From an uncultured Glaciecola sp. (GTDB lineage: Bacteria; Pseudomonadota; Gammaproteobacteria; Enterobacterales; Alteromonadaceae), in contig NZ_CALJHY010000014.1 in assembly GCF_937770335.1 (NCBI RefSeq), forward strand, positions 1 to 64,000: 64,000 nt of DNA, in the 5' to 3' direction. Both the position numbers and the translations under genes were made by a program. The notes below the pieces were generated by a model that was given only the letters and a program-made list of their open reading frames with translations, did no database searches and was not told where the DNA came from. This document shows positions 29,224-39,169 of the stretch, one piece after another. The number at the start of each line of letters is the position of its first letter. The first letter of the stretch is position 1.

Positions 29224-30438
29224 ATGAATAAACCATTGGCTGGTTTACGTGTTATTGATTTAACGCATATGTTATCTGGCCCTTACTGTGCAATGATACT
29301 GGCAGACTTAGGCGCAGAAACAATAAAAGTGGAACCACTGCAGGGCGAAGGCACGCGTAAATTATTAGCAACCGACCCCAAAAACTCTCTGGAAGGCATG
29401 GGTGCTTACTACATAACACTCAATCGCAACAAACAAAGCATTTGTATAGATTTAAAAAGTGCGGCAGGAAAACAAGTTTTTTACGAATTAGTCGAAGAGT
29501 CCGACGTTGTTGTTAATAATTTCGGGGCTGGTGTGCCAGAGCGACTTGGTATTGACTATGAAACGTTAAACAAGATTAACCCTAGAATCATTACCTGCAG
29601 TATTACTGGCTTTGGTAGTAACGGTCCAAAATATAAAAGGCCTGCTTTCGACCAAGTTGCGCAAGCTACTGGCGGGGGTATGTCAATTACTGGAACCGAT
29701 AAAAACAACCCTGTTCGCGCCGGCATTCCAATTGGTGACCTTGGTGGCGGTATGTTTGCTGTTATGGGTATTCAATCAGCTATTATAGAGCGCGCCACTA
29801 GCGGTAAAGGTCAAGACGTAGATATTTCGATGCTTGATTGCCAAGTTTCAATGCTGAATTATATGGCGACCATGCATTTTTTATCTGGTGATGACCCTTA
29901 TCCTATCGGTAATTCTCACTTTGTACACGTCCCGTACAACACATACCGCACTTCGGATGGGTTTATGGTTATTGCGATTATCACGGATAACTTCTGGAAG
30001 AACTTAAATGAAGTAATCAAGTGTCCTGAGTTCGATGACGCTAAGTACGATGGACAGCCCGGCAGATGGGCAGCTAAAGACTTTATTGATGACAAGTTAA
30101 ATGCAGTACTAAGCCAAAATACGACGGCCCATTGGATTTCCCAATTAGAAGAAAAGCGAATTCCTTGCGCACCTGTAAATAGTTTATCTGAGGCGTTAAA
30201 TGATGAACAAGTATTGCATCGAAATATGGTTGTAGATTTAAAACATCCGAATGGTAGTTCTACCAAAGGACCCGGTAACCCAATAAAATTTTCGCGTACC
30301 AATGAGGAGACCTTTGAGGCTGCACCTGAATTAGGTCAAGATACACAGACAGTGTTGTCAGAGCTATTACAAATGTCTCAAGAGCGCATCGATGCACTAG
30401 TAGCGGAAGGTGCAGTGAGGGGAGGAAGCAATGATTAA
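29224..30438 (+). CDS. Family III (CaiB/BaiF) acyl-CoA transferase
   Basis: A 404-residue cytosolic enzyme that moves CoA between carboxylic acids. The N-terminal LAGLRVIDLTHMLSGPYCAMILADLGAE and the central GIPIGDLGGGMFAVMGI are hallmark segments; the aspartate of IGDLGGG is the residue that forms the acyl-anhydride in this family. The start at 29224 follows TTGGAG. An ATG at 29203 has no ribosome binding site. It overlaps the lyase-like gene by 8 bp. In this cluster it probably activates an acid made by the hydrolases, with succinyl-CoA or a similar donor. The acceptor is unknown. Confidence 0.88.
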   Translation: MNKPLAGLRVIDLTHMLSGPYCAMILADLGAETIKVEPLQGEGTRKLLATDPKNSLEGMGAYYITLNRNKQSICIDLKSAAGKQVFYELVEESDVVVNNFGAGVPERLGIDYETLNKINPRIITCSITGFGSNGPKYKRPAFDQVAQATGGGMSITGTDKNNPVRAGIPIGDLGGGMFAVMGIQSAIIERATSGKGQDVDISMLDCQVSMLNYMATMHFLSGDDPYPIGNSHFVHVPYNTYRTSDGFMVIAIITDNFWKNLNEVIKCPEFDDAKYDGQPGRWAAKDFIDDKLNAVLSQNTTAHWISQLEEKRIPCAPVNSLSEALNDEQVLHRNMVVDLKHPNGSSTKGPGNPIKFSRTNEETFEAAPELGQDTQTVLSELLQMSQERIDALVAEGAVRGGSND

Positions 30439-31336
30439 GGATGTTTTCATTAATGATGTAGGACCACGTGACGGTTTACAAAATCAAACGAAAATATTAA
30501 CGCCAGCGCATCGACTACAGCTTATTGAGCGACTAACCGATGCAGGTCTAGACGGCATAGAAGTAGGTGCATTTGTATCACCTAAAGCAGTTCCTGCAAT
30601 GGCGGCAACAGATAAGATATGCCAACAACTTGCGAGTAATAATTGTCATTATTCAGCCTTAATTCCAAATATGAAAGGATTTGAATTAGCCGAACAAAAC
30701 AACGTTAAGTTGGCGTCATTAGTCATTGCGACATCGAATACGATGAATGAAAAAAATATCCGTATGGATAATGCGCAAACGTTGAGCATGATTAAAGACG
30801 TCATAGATGTGTCGAAAAATACGACAGTTGATGTGCAGGTATATTTAGCTACTGCTTGGGCGTGTCCATTTGAAGGAGTAATTGCGCCACAACAAGTCAT
30901 AGATATGGCCGGCAGTTTATTGGAATTGGGCGCATCTAGACTAGTTATTGCGGATACTATCGGCGCCGGAGACCCATTACGAGTCAACACGTTAATGAAC
31001 CAATTAGTAAAACAATTCGGTTCCGATGTTTTTTCTTGCCACTTTCATGATACCCGCGCGATGGGGTTAGCAAATGTATATGCAGCATTAGAGACAGGTA
31101 TTCGACGTTTTGACGCATCAATCGCGGGCTTAGGTGGCTGTCCTTTTGCTCCCGGAGCCAGCGGTAATGTGGCAACTGAAGATGTCGTAATGATGTGTGA
31201 ACAAATGGGCTATAAGACAGGCATAGACATGCTGACATTATTAGAGGCGTCAGATTTAGCCGTTGAATTAACGCAGACCGCCCGCGGGGGGAATGCAAAA
31301 ACATGGTTACGCAAACAATACCCACAGACTAATTAA
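30431..31336 (+). CDS. HMG-CoA lyase-like enzyme (HMGL family)
   Basis: A 301-residue TIM-barrel lyase. The metal and substrate motif DVGPRDGLQNQ (residues 7-17), CHFHDTRAMG near 200 and GGCPFAPGASGNVATEDVV near 235 match 3-hydroxy-3-methylglutaryl-CoA lyases, which split HMG-CoA to acetyl-CoA and acetoacetate. The signature cysteine in GGCPFAPGA is kept. Coupling to the CoA-transferase upstream suggests that the two act in sequence: acid to acyl-CoA, then retro-aldol-type cleavage. The true substrate could be HMG-CoA or a relative with a 3-hydroxy group. Confidence 0.85.
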   Translation: MIKDVFINDVGPRDGLQNQTKILTPAHRLQLIERLTDAGLDGIEVGAFVSPKAVPAMAATDKICQQLASNNCHYSALIPNMKGFELAEQNNVKLASLVIATSNTMNEKNIRMDNAQTLSMIKDVIDVSKNTTVDVQVYLATAWACPFEGVIAPQQVIDMAGSLLELGASRLVIADTIGAGDPLRVNTLMNQLVKQFGSDVFSCHFHDTRAMGLANVYAALETGIRRFDASIAGLGGCPFAPGASGNVATEDVVMMCEQMGYKTGIDMLTLLEASDLAVELTQTARGGNAKTWLRKQYPQTN

Positions 31337-31405
31337 ATTAATTAGTCTGGTTACCTTATATAAAACATTATTAGTTAAAACAAATACTAAAAGAAGGAAA
31401 AGTTT

Positions 31406-33481
31406 ATGAGTTATCGATTAGGCGTTGATGTTGGAGGTACTTTTACAGACCTTTTATTGATCAACGAAAGCAACGGTGAGACTCACACAGCAAAGGTTCC
31501 CTCTACACCAGAAGATTCGTCAATTGGTGTTTTAAACGGCATTGCACGAATATGCGAAGAATCAGGCATAGATCCAAAACAAATCAATCGTGTAATGCAT
31601 GGAACGACTGTTGCAACCAACGCTGTACTCACTGGCAAAGGAGCTAAAGTTGGACTGGTTACAACCAAAGGCTACAAGCATGTATTGCAAGTAGCCCGCT
31701 CATTTTGCCCGGGAGGCTTAGGCGGCTGGGTAAGTTTTGTAAAAAAACCTCTGCTCGCGCCATTAGAATTAACGATAGAAGCTAATGAACGAATGGGCGC
31801 CGACGGAAAGACTGTTGCGACGCTGGACGAGCAGGCATTTAGAAATGATTTAATTAAGCTTAAAGCGAAAGGTGAAGTCGAAGCACTTACCATTTGCTTC
31901 ATTAATGCTTATGTTAATGGCAAACATGAAAAGCAAGCTAAAGCCGTTGCCGCCGAAATTTTCACAGATATACCGATTAGTATCTCTAGTGACATAGTGC
32001 CTGAAATGCAAGAATATGAACGCACAGAAACCACTGTCGTAAATTCATATGTTCGTCCACAAGTTGCACGATACATCGATAACCTGCAAGCGTCTTTACA
32101 CAAAACGATGGGGCAGGATTTACACCTATCGATTTTACGCTCAGACGGTGGTTTAGCCTCAGCAAATGCCGCGGCCGATAATCCGGTTAACTTACTAATG
32201 AGTGGGCCTGCGGGTGGCGTATCAGGAGCGATACATTTCGCATCTGCCGCTGGATATGACAATGTTCTAACATTTGATATGGGCGGAACATCAACCGACG
32301 TTGCCTTAATACAAAATGCAAAAGCTCGCATACGACGTGAAACACGCGTAGGCGATGTTACCGTTCGAGCACCTTCGGTAGACGTTAGAACCGTTGGCGC
32401 CGGCGGCGGTTCTCTCGCCTTCGTCCCTGAGTTAACTAAAGCATTGCGAGTAGGCCCTGAATCAGCCGGCGCTCAGCCGGGTCCAGCCGCTTATATGAAA
32501 GGCGGCGTTGAGCCAACAGTATGCGATGCTAACGTTGTTTTGGGTTACTTACCCTCAGACGTGCAGCTCGGTGGTAAAATGGCTATTGATAAGGCCGCAG
32601 CTGTAACAGCGGTTAAAAAAGTAGCTGATGCAATGGGACTTTCTGTAGAAGAAGCCGCTGAAGGTATTGTGCGTATTGCTAATGAAGCTATGTTTGGTGC
32701 ATTGCGACTGGTGTCTGTTGAGCAAGGCTTTGATCCTAGAGACTTTGCTCTCGTTGGATTTGGCGGAGCAGGCCCTTTACATGCAAATGCATTAGGAATT
32801 CTAACCGGTTCATGGCCTACCATCATACCGCCAGGACCAGGCGTATTGTGTGCATACGGTGATGCGACGACGGTGGTAAAAGATGAAGCATCCAAAACCT
32901 ATGTCACGCTCATCAAGAATACAAACCAAGCGTCATTAGCAACACTATTTCATGAGTTAACAGAGAAAGCTTCGTCAACGCTTATTGCTGATGGGATCAG
33001 TAAGGATAAATTAGAAGTTACCTTGCAAGCTGATGTGCGTTATACCGGCCAAGCATTTCAACTATCTATTGAGATTTCGCAAGCCGACTTTGAAGCACAA
33101 GGTCTTGATCTATTAATTAGCCGCTTTGACGAACAACATACTCAACTATTTACATTTGCCCTTGATGAAGGTCACGAGATAGTAATGGTTCGTGCAATTG
33201 TATCGGCCGCTGCCACCGCTCTGCCGGCAAGCAAACAAATTACAGGAAATACCACATTACTCGAATGCAAAATTGCCGATACCAAAATTTATCATGAAGG
33301 ACAGTATCATCAAGCTGCCATTTATGAACGCGCTAAAATGGTTGTAGGGTTAGTTGTTCCTGGCCCATGCATCGTAGGTGAAATGGATTCAACAACGGTT
33401 ATCTTACCAGGCTATGTCGCCACAGTAGATACTGTTGGCAACCTCCTAATTAATCCTGTTAACGCAAACACAAATAAATAG
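31406..33481 (+). CDS. hyuA: Hydantoinase/oxoprolinase family protein, subunit A (HyuA type)
   Basis: A 691-residue ATP-dependent hydrolase or carboxylase subunit. The phosphate-binding DVGGTFTD (residues 8-15), HGTTVATNAVLTGKGAKVGL and the second phosphate loop DMGGTSTDVAL (near 295) mark the ASKHA-type fold. VGFGGAGPLHA is also conserved. Families with this architecture include 5-oxoprolinase, N-methylhydantoinase and acetone/acetophenone carboxylases. It is followed after 12 bp by the B subunit, as expected for the heteromeric enzymes. An AGAAGG site precedes the start. Confidence 0.9.
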   Translation: MSYRLGVDVGGTFTDLLLINESNGETHTAKVPSTPEDSSIGVLNGIARICEESGIDPKQINRVMHGTTVATNAVLTGKGAKVGLVTTKGYKHVLQVARSFCPGGLGGWVSFVKKPLLAPLELTIEANERMGADGKTVATLDEQAFRNDLIKLKAKGEVEALTICFINAYVNGKHEKQAKAVAAEIFTDIPISISSDIVPEMQEYERTETTVVNSYVRPQVARYIDNLQASLHKTMGQDLHLSILRSDGGLASANAAADNPVNLLMSGPAGGVSGAIHFASAAGYDNVLTFDMGGTSTDVALIQNAKARIRRETRVGDVTVRAPSVDVRTVGAGGGSLAFVPELTKALRVGPESAGAQPGPAAYMKGGVEPTVCDANVVLGYLPSDVQLGGKMAIDKAAAVTAVKKVADAMGLSVEEAAEGIVRIANEAMFGALRLVSVEQGFDPRDFALVGFGGAGPLHANALGILTGSWPTIIPPGPGVLCAYGDATTVVKDEASKTYVTLIKNTNQASLATLFHELTEKASSTLIADGISKDKLEVTLQADVRYTGQAFQLSIEISQADFEAQGLDLLISRFDEQHTQLFTFALDEGHEIVMVRAIVSAAATALPASKQITGNTTLLECKIADTKIYHEGQYHQAAIYERAKMVVGLVVPGPCIVGEMDSTTVILPGYVATVDTVGNLLINPVNANTNK

Positions 33482-33493
33482 TAGGAGATCAAA

Positions 33494-35344
33494 ATGAATA
33501 AAATTATTGAAACAAACTCAGCTCCTCTTAATCGTGTGGATACGGACACAGTAACCGTTGATATTATTGAAAATGCACTAAAAAACGCGCGTGAAGAAAT
33601 GGACGCTGTGTTATTTCGAACTGCTATGAGTCCTGGTATTCGTGAGCAAGGTGATTGCTTTCCGATGATTGCGAACAAAGATGGCAAAATGGTCGTAGGA
33701 CAATTTGGCTCTTTCATCCATGGGTTTATGGACGCATTTTCAGGCGAAGTGGAAGAAGGTGACGTGCTGCTAACTAACGATCCTTATATGTGCAATGGTG
33801 CAGTATCCCATTTACCTGATTGGATTGTTATTGTTCCTATTTTCCGTGAAGGCAGACATATAGCTTGGTCAGCAATGTTTGGTCACATGTCAGATAATGG
33901 CGGAATGGTTCCAGGCTCAATCCCAATAAAAGCTGACACTATTTTCCAAGAAGGTATTCGCATTCCCCCAACGAAGTTATACAAGAAAGGAGTATTGCAG
34001 AAAGACCTGTTGGAACTCATATTACACAACGTCAGAACACCGCAGTGGAACCGATTTGATTTAAACGCATTAGTCGCTGCATGTAATACAGCGTCAAAAC
34101 GGGTAATCGAAATTGCCGATAGATTTGGTGATGATACTTTCTACTCAACGATGGAAGTTATGTTAGAACGAAATCACACTGCAATGTCTGCGATCATCAA
34201 TATGCTAGTGCCTGAAGAACCTCGCGTATTTGAAGATTACTTATGTGATGATGGCGTCGGTAAAGGGCCATACAAAATTCGTTGTAAAATGTGGCGTGAA
34301 GGACCTAAAGCAATATTTGACTTTGAAGGCACCGATCCACAAGCTAAAAGCTCAATAAATTTCTACTTAAATGAAGAAATGTTTAAGATGTTTTTTGGTT
34401 CTTTCACGATAAACCTGGTTGACCCACAAATACTCTTCAATGATGGTTTTTATGACTTAGTGGACGTACGCATTCCGCAAGGTAGCTTATTGAAGCCAAA
34501 TTACCCAGCGGCTCTTTCTGGCAGAACACACGCCCTAGGCCGTATATTTGATGTCATGGGTGGCTTGCTCGGACAAGGTGCACCCGAGGCAATGAACGCG
34601 GCAGGATTTTCCGATTCTCCGCATTTATTTTATTCAGGCTATGACGATAACGGCGAATGGTTCCAACTCTTTCAAATTGGCTTTGGTGGTATTCCAGGTC
34701 GCCCTGCTGGAGACGGTCCTGATGGTCATTCACTATGGCCAGGCTTCACTAATGTTCCTAACGAATTCATTGAGGCTTACTTTCCGCTGAGAGTAGAGGC
34801 TTATGAAGCGATATTAGATTCAGGTGGCGCAGGCTTGCACCGTGGTGGTAATGGACTCTCTGTAGGCTATCGTTTCTTGAATGACGGACAAATAGCGATC
34901 CATGATGATCGTTGGTTAACTTATCCTTGGGGTGTTAACGGCGGAGTCCCTGGTATGCGCTCAACCAAAATCTTAATACGAGCTGATGGAAGCGAAGAAA
35001 CGTTACCAGCAAAATGTGAAGGTATTGAAGTTAAAAAAGGTGATATTTTGTACTTTAATACTTGGGGTGGCGGTGGTTGGGGAGACCCATTCAAACGCGA
35101 GCCTCAGTTGGTACTAGATGACATCAATCGTTCATTAGTTTCTGTTCAAGGCGCTAGATCTTATGGTGTAGTCATCAAGAACGATATGTCGATTGACCAG
35201 GCTGCCACATCAGCTCTAAGAGCAGAAATGAGTAGTGCACGCGGTGATGTTAAATTGTTTGATTTTGGCGGTGACATAGCCGATATCAAAGCTCGTAGCT
35301 TGGCAGAAACCAAGCTACCCGCCCCGCAAGCACCCGAGTTCTAA
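33494..35344 (+). CDS. hyuB: Hydantoinase/oxoprolinase family protein, subunit B (HyuB type)
   Basis: A 616-residue partner of the HyuA-type subunit. Typical segments are SPGIREQGDCF near residue 37, TNDPYMCNGAVSHLPDW near 95 (a metal-binding region), and HRGGNGLSVGYRF and GGGGWGDPF in the C-terminal half. The start has an AGGAG site. It abuts the isochorismatase-fold gene (stop and next ATG are adjacent), so subunit B and the amidohydrolase are very probably made together. Reaction: ATP-driven ring opening or carboxylation; the sequence does not settle which. Confidence 0.9.
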   Translation: MNKIIETNSAPLNRVDTDTVTVDIIENALKNAREEMDAVLFRTAMSPGIREQGDCFPMIANKDGKMVVGQFGSFIHGFMDAFSGEVEEGDVLLTNDPYMCNGAVSHLPDWIVIVPIFREGRHIAWSAMFGHMSDNGGMVPGSIPIKADTIFQEGIRIPPTKLYKKGVLQKDLLELILHNVRTPQWNRFDLNALVAACNTASKRVIEIADRFGDDTFYSTMEVMLERNHTAMSAIINMLVPEEPRVFEDYLCDDGVGKGPYKIRCKMWREGPKAIFDFEGTDPQAKSSINFYLNEEMFKMFFGSFTINLVDPQILFNDGFYDLVDVRIPQGSLLKPNYPAALSGRTHALGRIFDVMGGLLGQGAPEAMNAAGFSDSPHLFYSGYDDNGEWFQLFQIGFGGIPGRPAGDGPDGHSLWPGFTNVPNEFIEAYFPLRVEAYEAILDSGGAGLHRGGNGLSVGYRFLNDGQIAIHDDRWLTYPWGVNGGVPGMRSTKILIRADGSEETLPAKCEGIEVKKGDILYFNTWGGGGWGDPFKREPQLVLDDINRSLVSVQGARSYGVVIKNDMSIDQAATSALRAEMSSARGDVKLFDFGGDIADIKARSLAETKLPAPQAPEF

Positions 35345-35962
35345 ATGACAGTAGAACTTATCGATAATGATCTTGTTATTGGTGAATTACCGCTGGGCAA
35401 ACGCCCTGCGGTAATTGCTGTGGATTTTAGCAATGGTTTTACAGATAAAGAAAGCCCTTTGGGAGGAGATTTTAAACCTCAACTGGATGCTAACCTTGAG
35501 CTAATCAATGCTGCCATTGAGAAGAAGATCCCTGTGTTTTTTAGCACTGTTATTTACGATAATGAAGAACAAGCGAGCGTATTTAGGCAACGATTGCCTG
35601 CATTAAATATATTGCAAAGAGGTTCTCATTGGGTCGATATTCACGACAAGTTTGCGCATTATGTAAACACTAGCAATCTTATTGAAAAACACTATCCAAG
35701 CGCGTTTTTTTCAACCACATTGGCGGCTAAGTTAGCAGCACTTAAAATAGACTCCCTTATTATAACGGGGTTAACTACTTCGGGTTGTGTGCGCGCGACA
35801 TGCGTGGATGCACTGCAACATAATTTCATGTGTGCAGTTGTACCTGAAGCTTGTGGGGATAGAAATCAGTCTGCGCATGAGATGAGCCTACATGATATGC
35901 ATGCCAAGTATGCTCAAGTTTTGCCATTGAGTAACATTAAAGAATACTTTCAATCATTATGA
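35345..35962 (+). CDS. Isochorismatase-family cysteine hydrolase (amidase-like)
   Basis: A 205-residue hydrolase. Asp26 in AVDFSNGF, a candidate lysine in the EKHYPSAFF region, and the nucleophilic cysteine in ITGLTTSGCVRATCVDA give the Asp-Lys-Cys triad and the cis-peptide loop. N-carbamoylsarcosine amidohydrolase and related amidases share this pattern, and the former acts after N-methylhydantoinase in creatinine degradation. Here the partner genes are a CoA-transferase and a lyase instead, so a different amide is likely. It is the last gene of the cluster, converging on and overlapping the methyltransferase gene by 6 bp. Confidence 0.85.
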   Translation: MTVELIDNDLVIGELPLGKRPAVIAVDFSNGFTDKESPLGGDFKPQLDANLELINAAIEKKIPVFFSTVIYDNEEQASVFRQRLPALNILQRGSHWVDIHDKFAHYVNTSNLIEKHYPSAFFSTTLAAKLAALKIDSLIITGLTTSGCVRATCVDALQHNFMCAVVPEACGDRNQSAHEMSLHDMHAKYAQVLPLSNIKEYFQSL

Positions 35963-36697
35963 TTTTAAGGCTTTTACGCGCAACCTGACATAATCGACAT
36001 ACCATTGCCCATTTACAAATAAATCAGGCTTTAACAGATTAGTAACTTCATTAATGATGTGTCTTTTTTGTTGAATGTCTGCATTTTCAAAGAAGGCCTG
36101 TCCAAATGTATCTAACCACTCACTTAAGTGCTTTGGTAGTGGCGTAAAACGGTCAAATAATTCTATATATTCAACTCTAAAGCCTTGTTGTACCAATAAA
36201 TCGGAGTACGCCTCAGCCGTGGGGAAGTACCATGGATTTTGATACGCAATACCTTCTCGTTCTAAACACCTAGTTAGCGCGTCGACTATTATTCTTGCGT
36301 TACCGAAGCCACCGAACTCTGCTACAAACTGACCTTGTGGTTTCAATGCTCGATAAATACCGCTTAGTACTGCATTTGGTGATGTCATCCAATGCAGAGC
36401 TGCATTCGAAAAAACACTATCAAACTGTTCATTAAAATCCAAATTATGAGCATCTTTAACAACAGCATTAATGTTCTTTGCTTTAGCTGCCAGAATCATT
36501 TCAGCGCTTGCGTCTATGCCGAGCACATTTTGGCATAACGGTTTAATTTTTTCGGTAAGGCTGCCATCGCCGCAGCCTAAATCTAAAATAGAGTCTGACA
36601 ATTTTGGTTCAAGTAGCACTAATAAAGGTTCACCAAGCTTAGCTACAAAATCCGCCACTTGATTGTACTTAACTGGATCCCACTTTGTTTTTGCCAT
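35957..36697 (-). CDS. Class I SAM-dependent methyltransferase (trans-aconitate methyltransferase-like)
   Basis: A 246-residue methyltransferase with the SAM-binding LDLGCGDGSL near residue 42, the acidic LGIDAS after strand 2 and FDSVFSNAALHW after strand 4. The last motif and the overall length resemble trans-aconitate 2-methyltransferases. The start at 36697 has a TTGAGGG site; an in-frame ATG at 36712 is possible. It is monocistronic and convergent with the catabolic cluster, so no functional link is implied. Confidence 0.8.
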   Translation of the reverse strand: MAKTKWDPVKYNQVADFVAKLGEPLLVLLEPKLSDSILDLGCGDGSLTEKIKPLCQNVLGIDASAEMILAAKAKNINAVVKDAHNLDFNEQFDSVFSNAALHWMTSPNAVLSGIYRALKPQGQFVAEFGGFGNARIIVDALTRCLEREGIAYQNPWYFPTAEAYSDLLVQQGFRVEYIELFDRFTPLPKHLSEWLDTFGQAFFENADIQQKRHIINEVTNLLKPDLFVNGQWYVDYVRLRVKALKS

Positions 36698-36762
36698 AAA
36701 GCCCTCAAGCAAAGATTCTGATATTTAATATATGAGCCATCCTAGTGATTATTAAAATGAAC

Positions 36763-37674
36763 TTACAAACTAACTATGTCGTCATCAATAAGGTGTTTTA
36801 CTAACTCACTTTGCTGAGCATCGTCAAACGCCTTATCAATCATTGCTGCTCTGTAGCCAGCTACTTCTTTGTAATTAGGATGGGTAAAGATATACATCTG
36901 CCCTGAGTTAAGAGCTTCAACAACACGTTTTGCTAGCAGTTCGGGGGCAATACCAGACTCAACAAGAGCAGCGGCCTGACCAACATTTTTCTTGTAACGT
37001 TGTTTATCTGCAGGCGTAATTTCTTTGGATTCTTTAGACGACTTATACTTATCTTGTTTATTGCGCATTGATTCATGGATACGAGTTTTTACAAAGGCCG
37101 GGCACAGTGCTGAAACATGAATATTATGTGATTTTAATTCCACCGCCCAACTTTCGGTCAACGAAACAACCGCTGCTTTTGTAGCGGAGTAAGAACTTGC
37201 ATAGGGAACGCCCATCATACCAGCCATTGACGCAACATTTATAATCCAGCCACCTTCACCATGGCGTTTTATTTCCGGTATAGCTGCTTGAGCACCGTAT
37301 ACCACTCCCATCAAGTTGACATCAACAACCCAGCGCCAGATGTCATGATCAGACTGCTCAATTTTTCCAGGAGCACCGCCTACCCCAGCATTATTTACAA
37401 CCATATGCAGTTTGCCAAAAGCGGCTAAAGTTTGCTCAACACAAGCCTGCCATTGAGTAAAATCGGTGACATCTAATTTGCAGGCCAACACATTAATATT
37501 TAGGGATTCTAATTGCTTTTTAGCACTCGCAAGCGCTGCTTCGTCAATATCAGCAATTACAACGTTCATGCCCAACTCACCAAACTCTTTCGCTAATGCA
37601 AAGCCTATGCCACCTGCGGCTCCAGAAATAAGTGTTGTCTTACCAGAATACGTTGATACATTATTTTGTGACAT
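36763..37674 (-). CDS. Short-chain dehydrogenase/reductase
   Basis: A 303-residue classical SDR. The NAD(P)-binding SGAAGGIGFALAKEFGE near residue 15, the DID at the end of strand 2 (favouring NAD), NNAGVGG and the catalytic YSATK motif are present. An unusual C-terminal extension of about 50 residues ends after GYRAAMIDKAFDDAQ. The ATG at 37674 has an AGGAAC site; the upstream ATG at 37713 is less likely. Substrate unknown. Confidence 0.85.
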   Translation of the reverse strand: MSQNNVSTYSGKTTLISGAAGGIGFALAKEFGELGMNVVIADIDEAALASAKKQLESLNINVLACKLDVTDFTQWQACVEQTLAAFGKLHMVVNNAGVGGAPGKIEQSDHDIWRWVVDVNLMGVVYGAQAAIPEIKRHGEGGWIINVASMAGMMGVPYASSYSATKAAVVSLTESWAVELKSHNIHVSALCPAFVKTRIHESMRNKQDKYKSSKESKEITPADKQRYKKNVGQAAALVESGIAPELLAKRVVEALNSGQMYIFTHPNYKEVAGYRAAMIDKAFDDAQQSELVKHLIDDDIVSL

Positions 37675-37843
37675 AAGTTGGTTCCTAGTTTTTGCTAAGT
37701 TATTATGAACCAAGGTGGCTCATTGCTAGCTCCAATATAGGATGGCGTTTGGTATAAACACAATTTATTTAGTTAATCGTATGGCCTTAGTTCTATGAAT
37801 AGTAGAAAATAAAATCATACTTAAATATTGCATAAAAACGTAA

Positions 37844-39169
37844 CTAAAGCGCTTTTCTGGTTGGCATTACGACATTGGCAAATATCAATCCCGCCACCAA
37901 CGACATGAATATCAAAAATACTTCTGGTCCAACATGCGAGGCTTGTACAAAGTCTTGGCCTGATATAAACGAATTTAAGCCGATATAAGTTTTAGAACCT
38001 GGCACCAGCACAATCAAGCCATGCATAGCGACAATGGTTGAGGGTTGGTTCGCTATTCTCCCAAATGCATTCGCAAAAACACCAAGCGCAAATGCACCTA
38101 AGAATGTGCCAAAGGTTTGATCTATATAATTAGAACTAAAAACCGTCACGCCATAGGCGATAAAAGCCGACATTAACGCCCAGTGAATGTGTTTAAGTCG
38201 TGTTCTGAAAATCGGTACTAGTGCGAAACACAACAAACCAACAGCCAACCATGTAGCCCAATATGGCAGTGACGCGGCGGGTTCAAACTGATTCTCACCA
38301 AACAAACTAAAACCAACACCAACGCCTAAAAATGCACCAAAGTAGAGTTTGAACAGTTGCATAATCGCGTCCATGATCCGCGCCGTTCCCGACACCAAAT
38401 TTCTCGACGAAAGCTCTGCTAAGCCCATGGTAAGTGCTAAACCAGGCACCAATACAATAACGGCAGAAAGCACCATCAACGGAATGTTTATACCAGGATC
38501 TAAATAGCGGCTTATAGCGCATGCTAAAATACCGGCAGCAAATGATGTTACTGGTTCGAGCATTAAATTTACGCGCTTTGATTTTTGTGACCATAAAATC
38601 CATAGATAAGAGACAAAACCGAGTAAGGCAGCCCAGAATATCTCAGCAACACTTGCTCCCATCAACATTGAAAACGAACCTGGAGCCAAAGCAAATGCAA
38701 AACCGGTAATAACCTGTCCGTAAGGACTTGGCATCTCATTTATTGCGTCCAAACGAATATCGGCCTCAGTTAGACTCATTTCGCCAGACAAGAGTGAATT
38801 GGCTAATTCATCGGTAAGCGACAATGCATTCATATCCAAATCGCCTGGTTGAAGTCGCGCCGCATGATTATATTCGTCTTCGTGTTTATCACTCCAAATG
38901 ACAAAAGTAATAGAGGTAGGCGTTGCAATAAAAGACGCATGAACACCTAAATAGCTAGCTACTTCGAGCAAGTAGGCTTCTAGTCGAAATGCGGGCGTTC
39001 CATATTTGTGCAACATCTTGCCGAGTTTCAATATGAAACGACGGATTTGAATAAATTCTTGAGTGTTCAATGTACTGTTTCTCTGCCCCAAAGGAGCTTT
39101 GTATTGGCTGGGGTTAACTTCATTATAAAAACGTGCAAATCTCTGTGAGTGATTTTTTATTTTTTGCAT
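37844..39169 (-). CDS. Threonine/serine exporter family protein (ThrE-like)
   Basis: A roughly 440-residue inner-membrane protein. A soluble N-terminal part (about 35-140, FILKLGKMLHKYGTPAFRLEAYL) is followed by about ten membrane helices in two blocks, the pattern of fused YjjP (DUF1212) and YjjB (DUF3815) domains in ThrE-type exporters. The start is uncertain: 39190 and 39169 are both in frame and overlap the nitroreductase gene by about 50-70 bp. I report 39169 as a compromise. A later non-ATG start is also possible. Confidence 0.78.
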   Translation of the reverse strand: MQKIKNHSQRFARFYNEVNPSQYKAPLGQRNSTLNTQEFIQIRRFILKLGKMLHKYGTPAFRLEAYLLEVASYLGVHASFIATPTSITFVIWSDKHEDEYNHAARLQPGDLDMNALSLTDELANSLLSGEMSLTEADIRLDAINEMPSPYGQVITGFAFALAPGSFSMLMGASVAEIFWAALLGFVSYLWILWSQKSKRVNLMLEPVTSFAAGILACAISRYLDPGINIPLMVLSAVIVLVPGLALTMGLAELSSRNLVSGTARIMDAIMQLFKLYFGAFLGVGVGFSLFGENQFEPAASLPYWATWLAVGLLCFALVPIFRTRLKHIHWALMSAFIAYGVTVFSSNYIDQTFGTFLGAFALGVFANAFGRIANQPSTIVAMHGLIVLVPGSKTYIGLNSFISGQDFVQASHVGPEVFLIFMSLVAGLIFANVVMPTRKAL

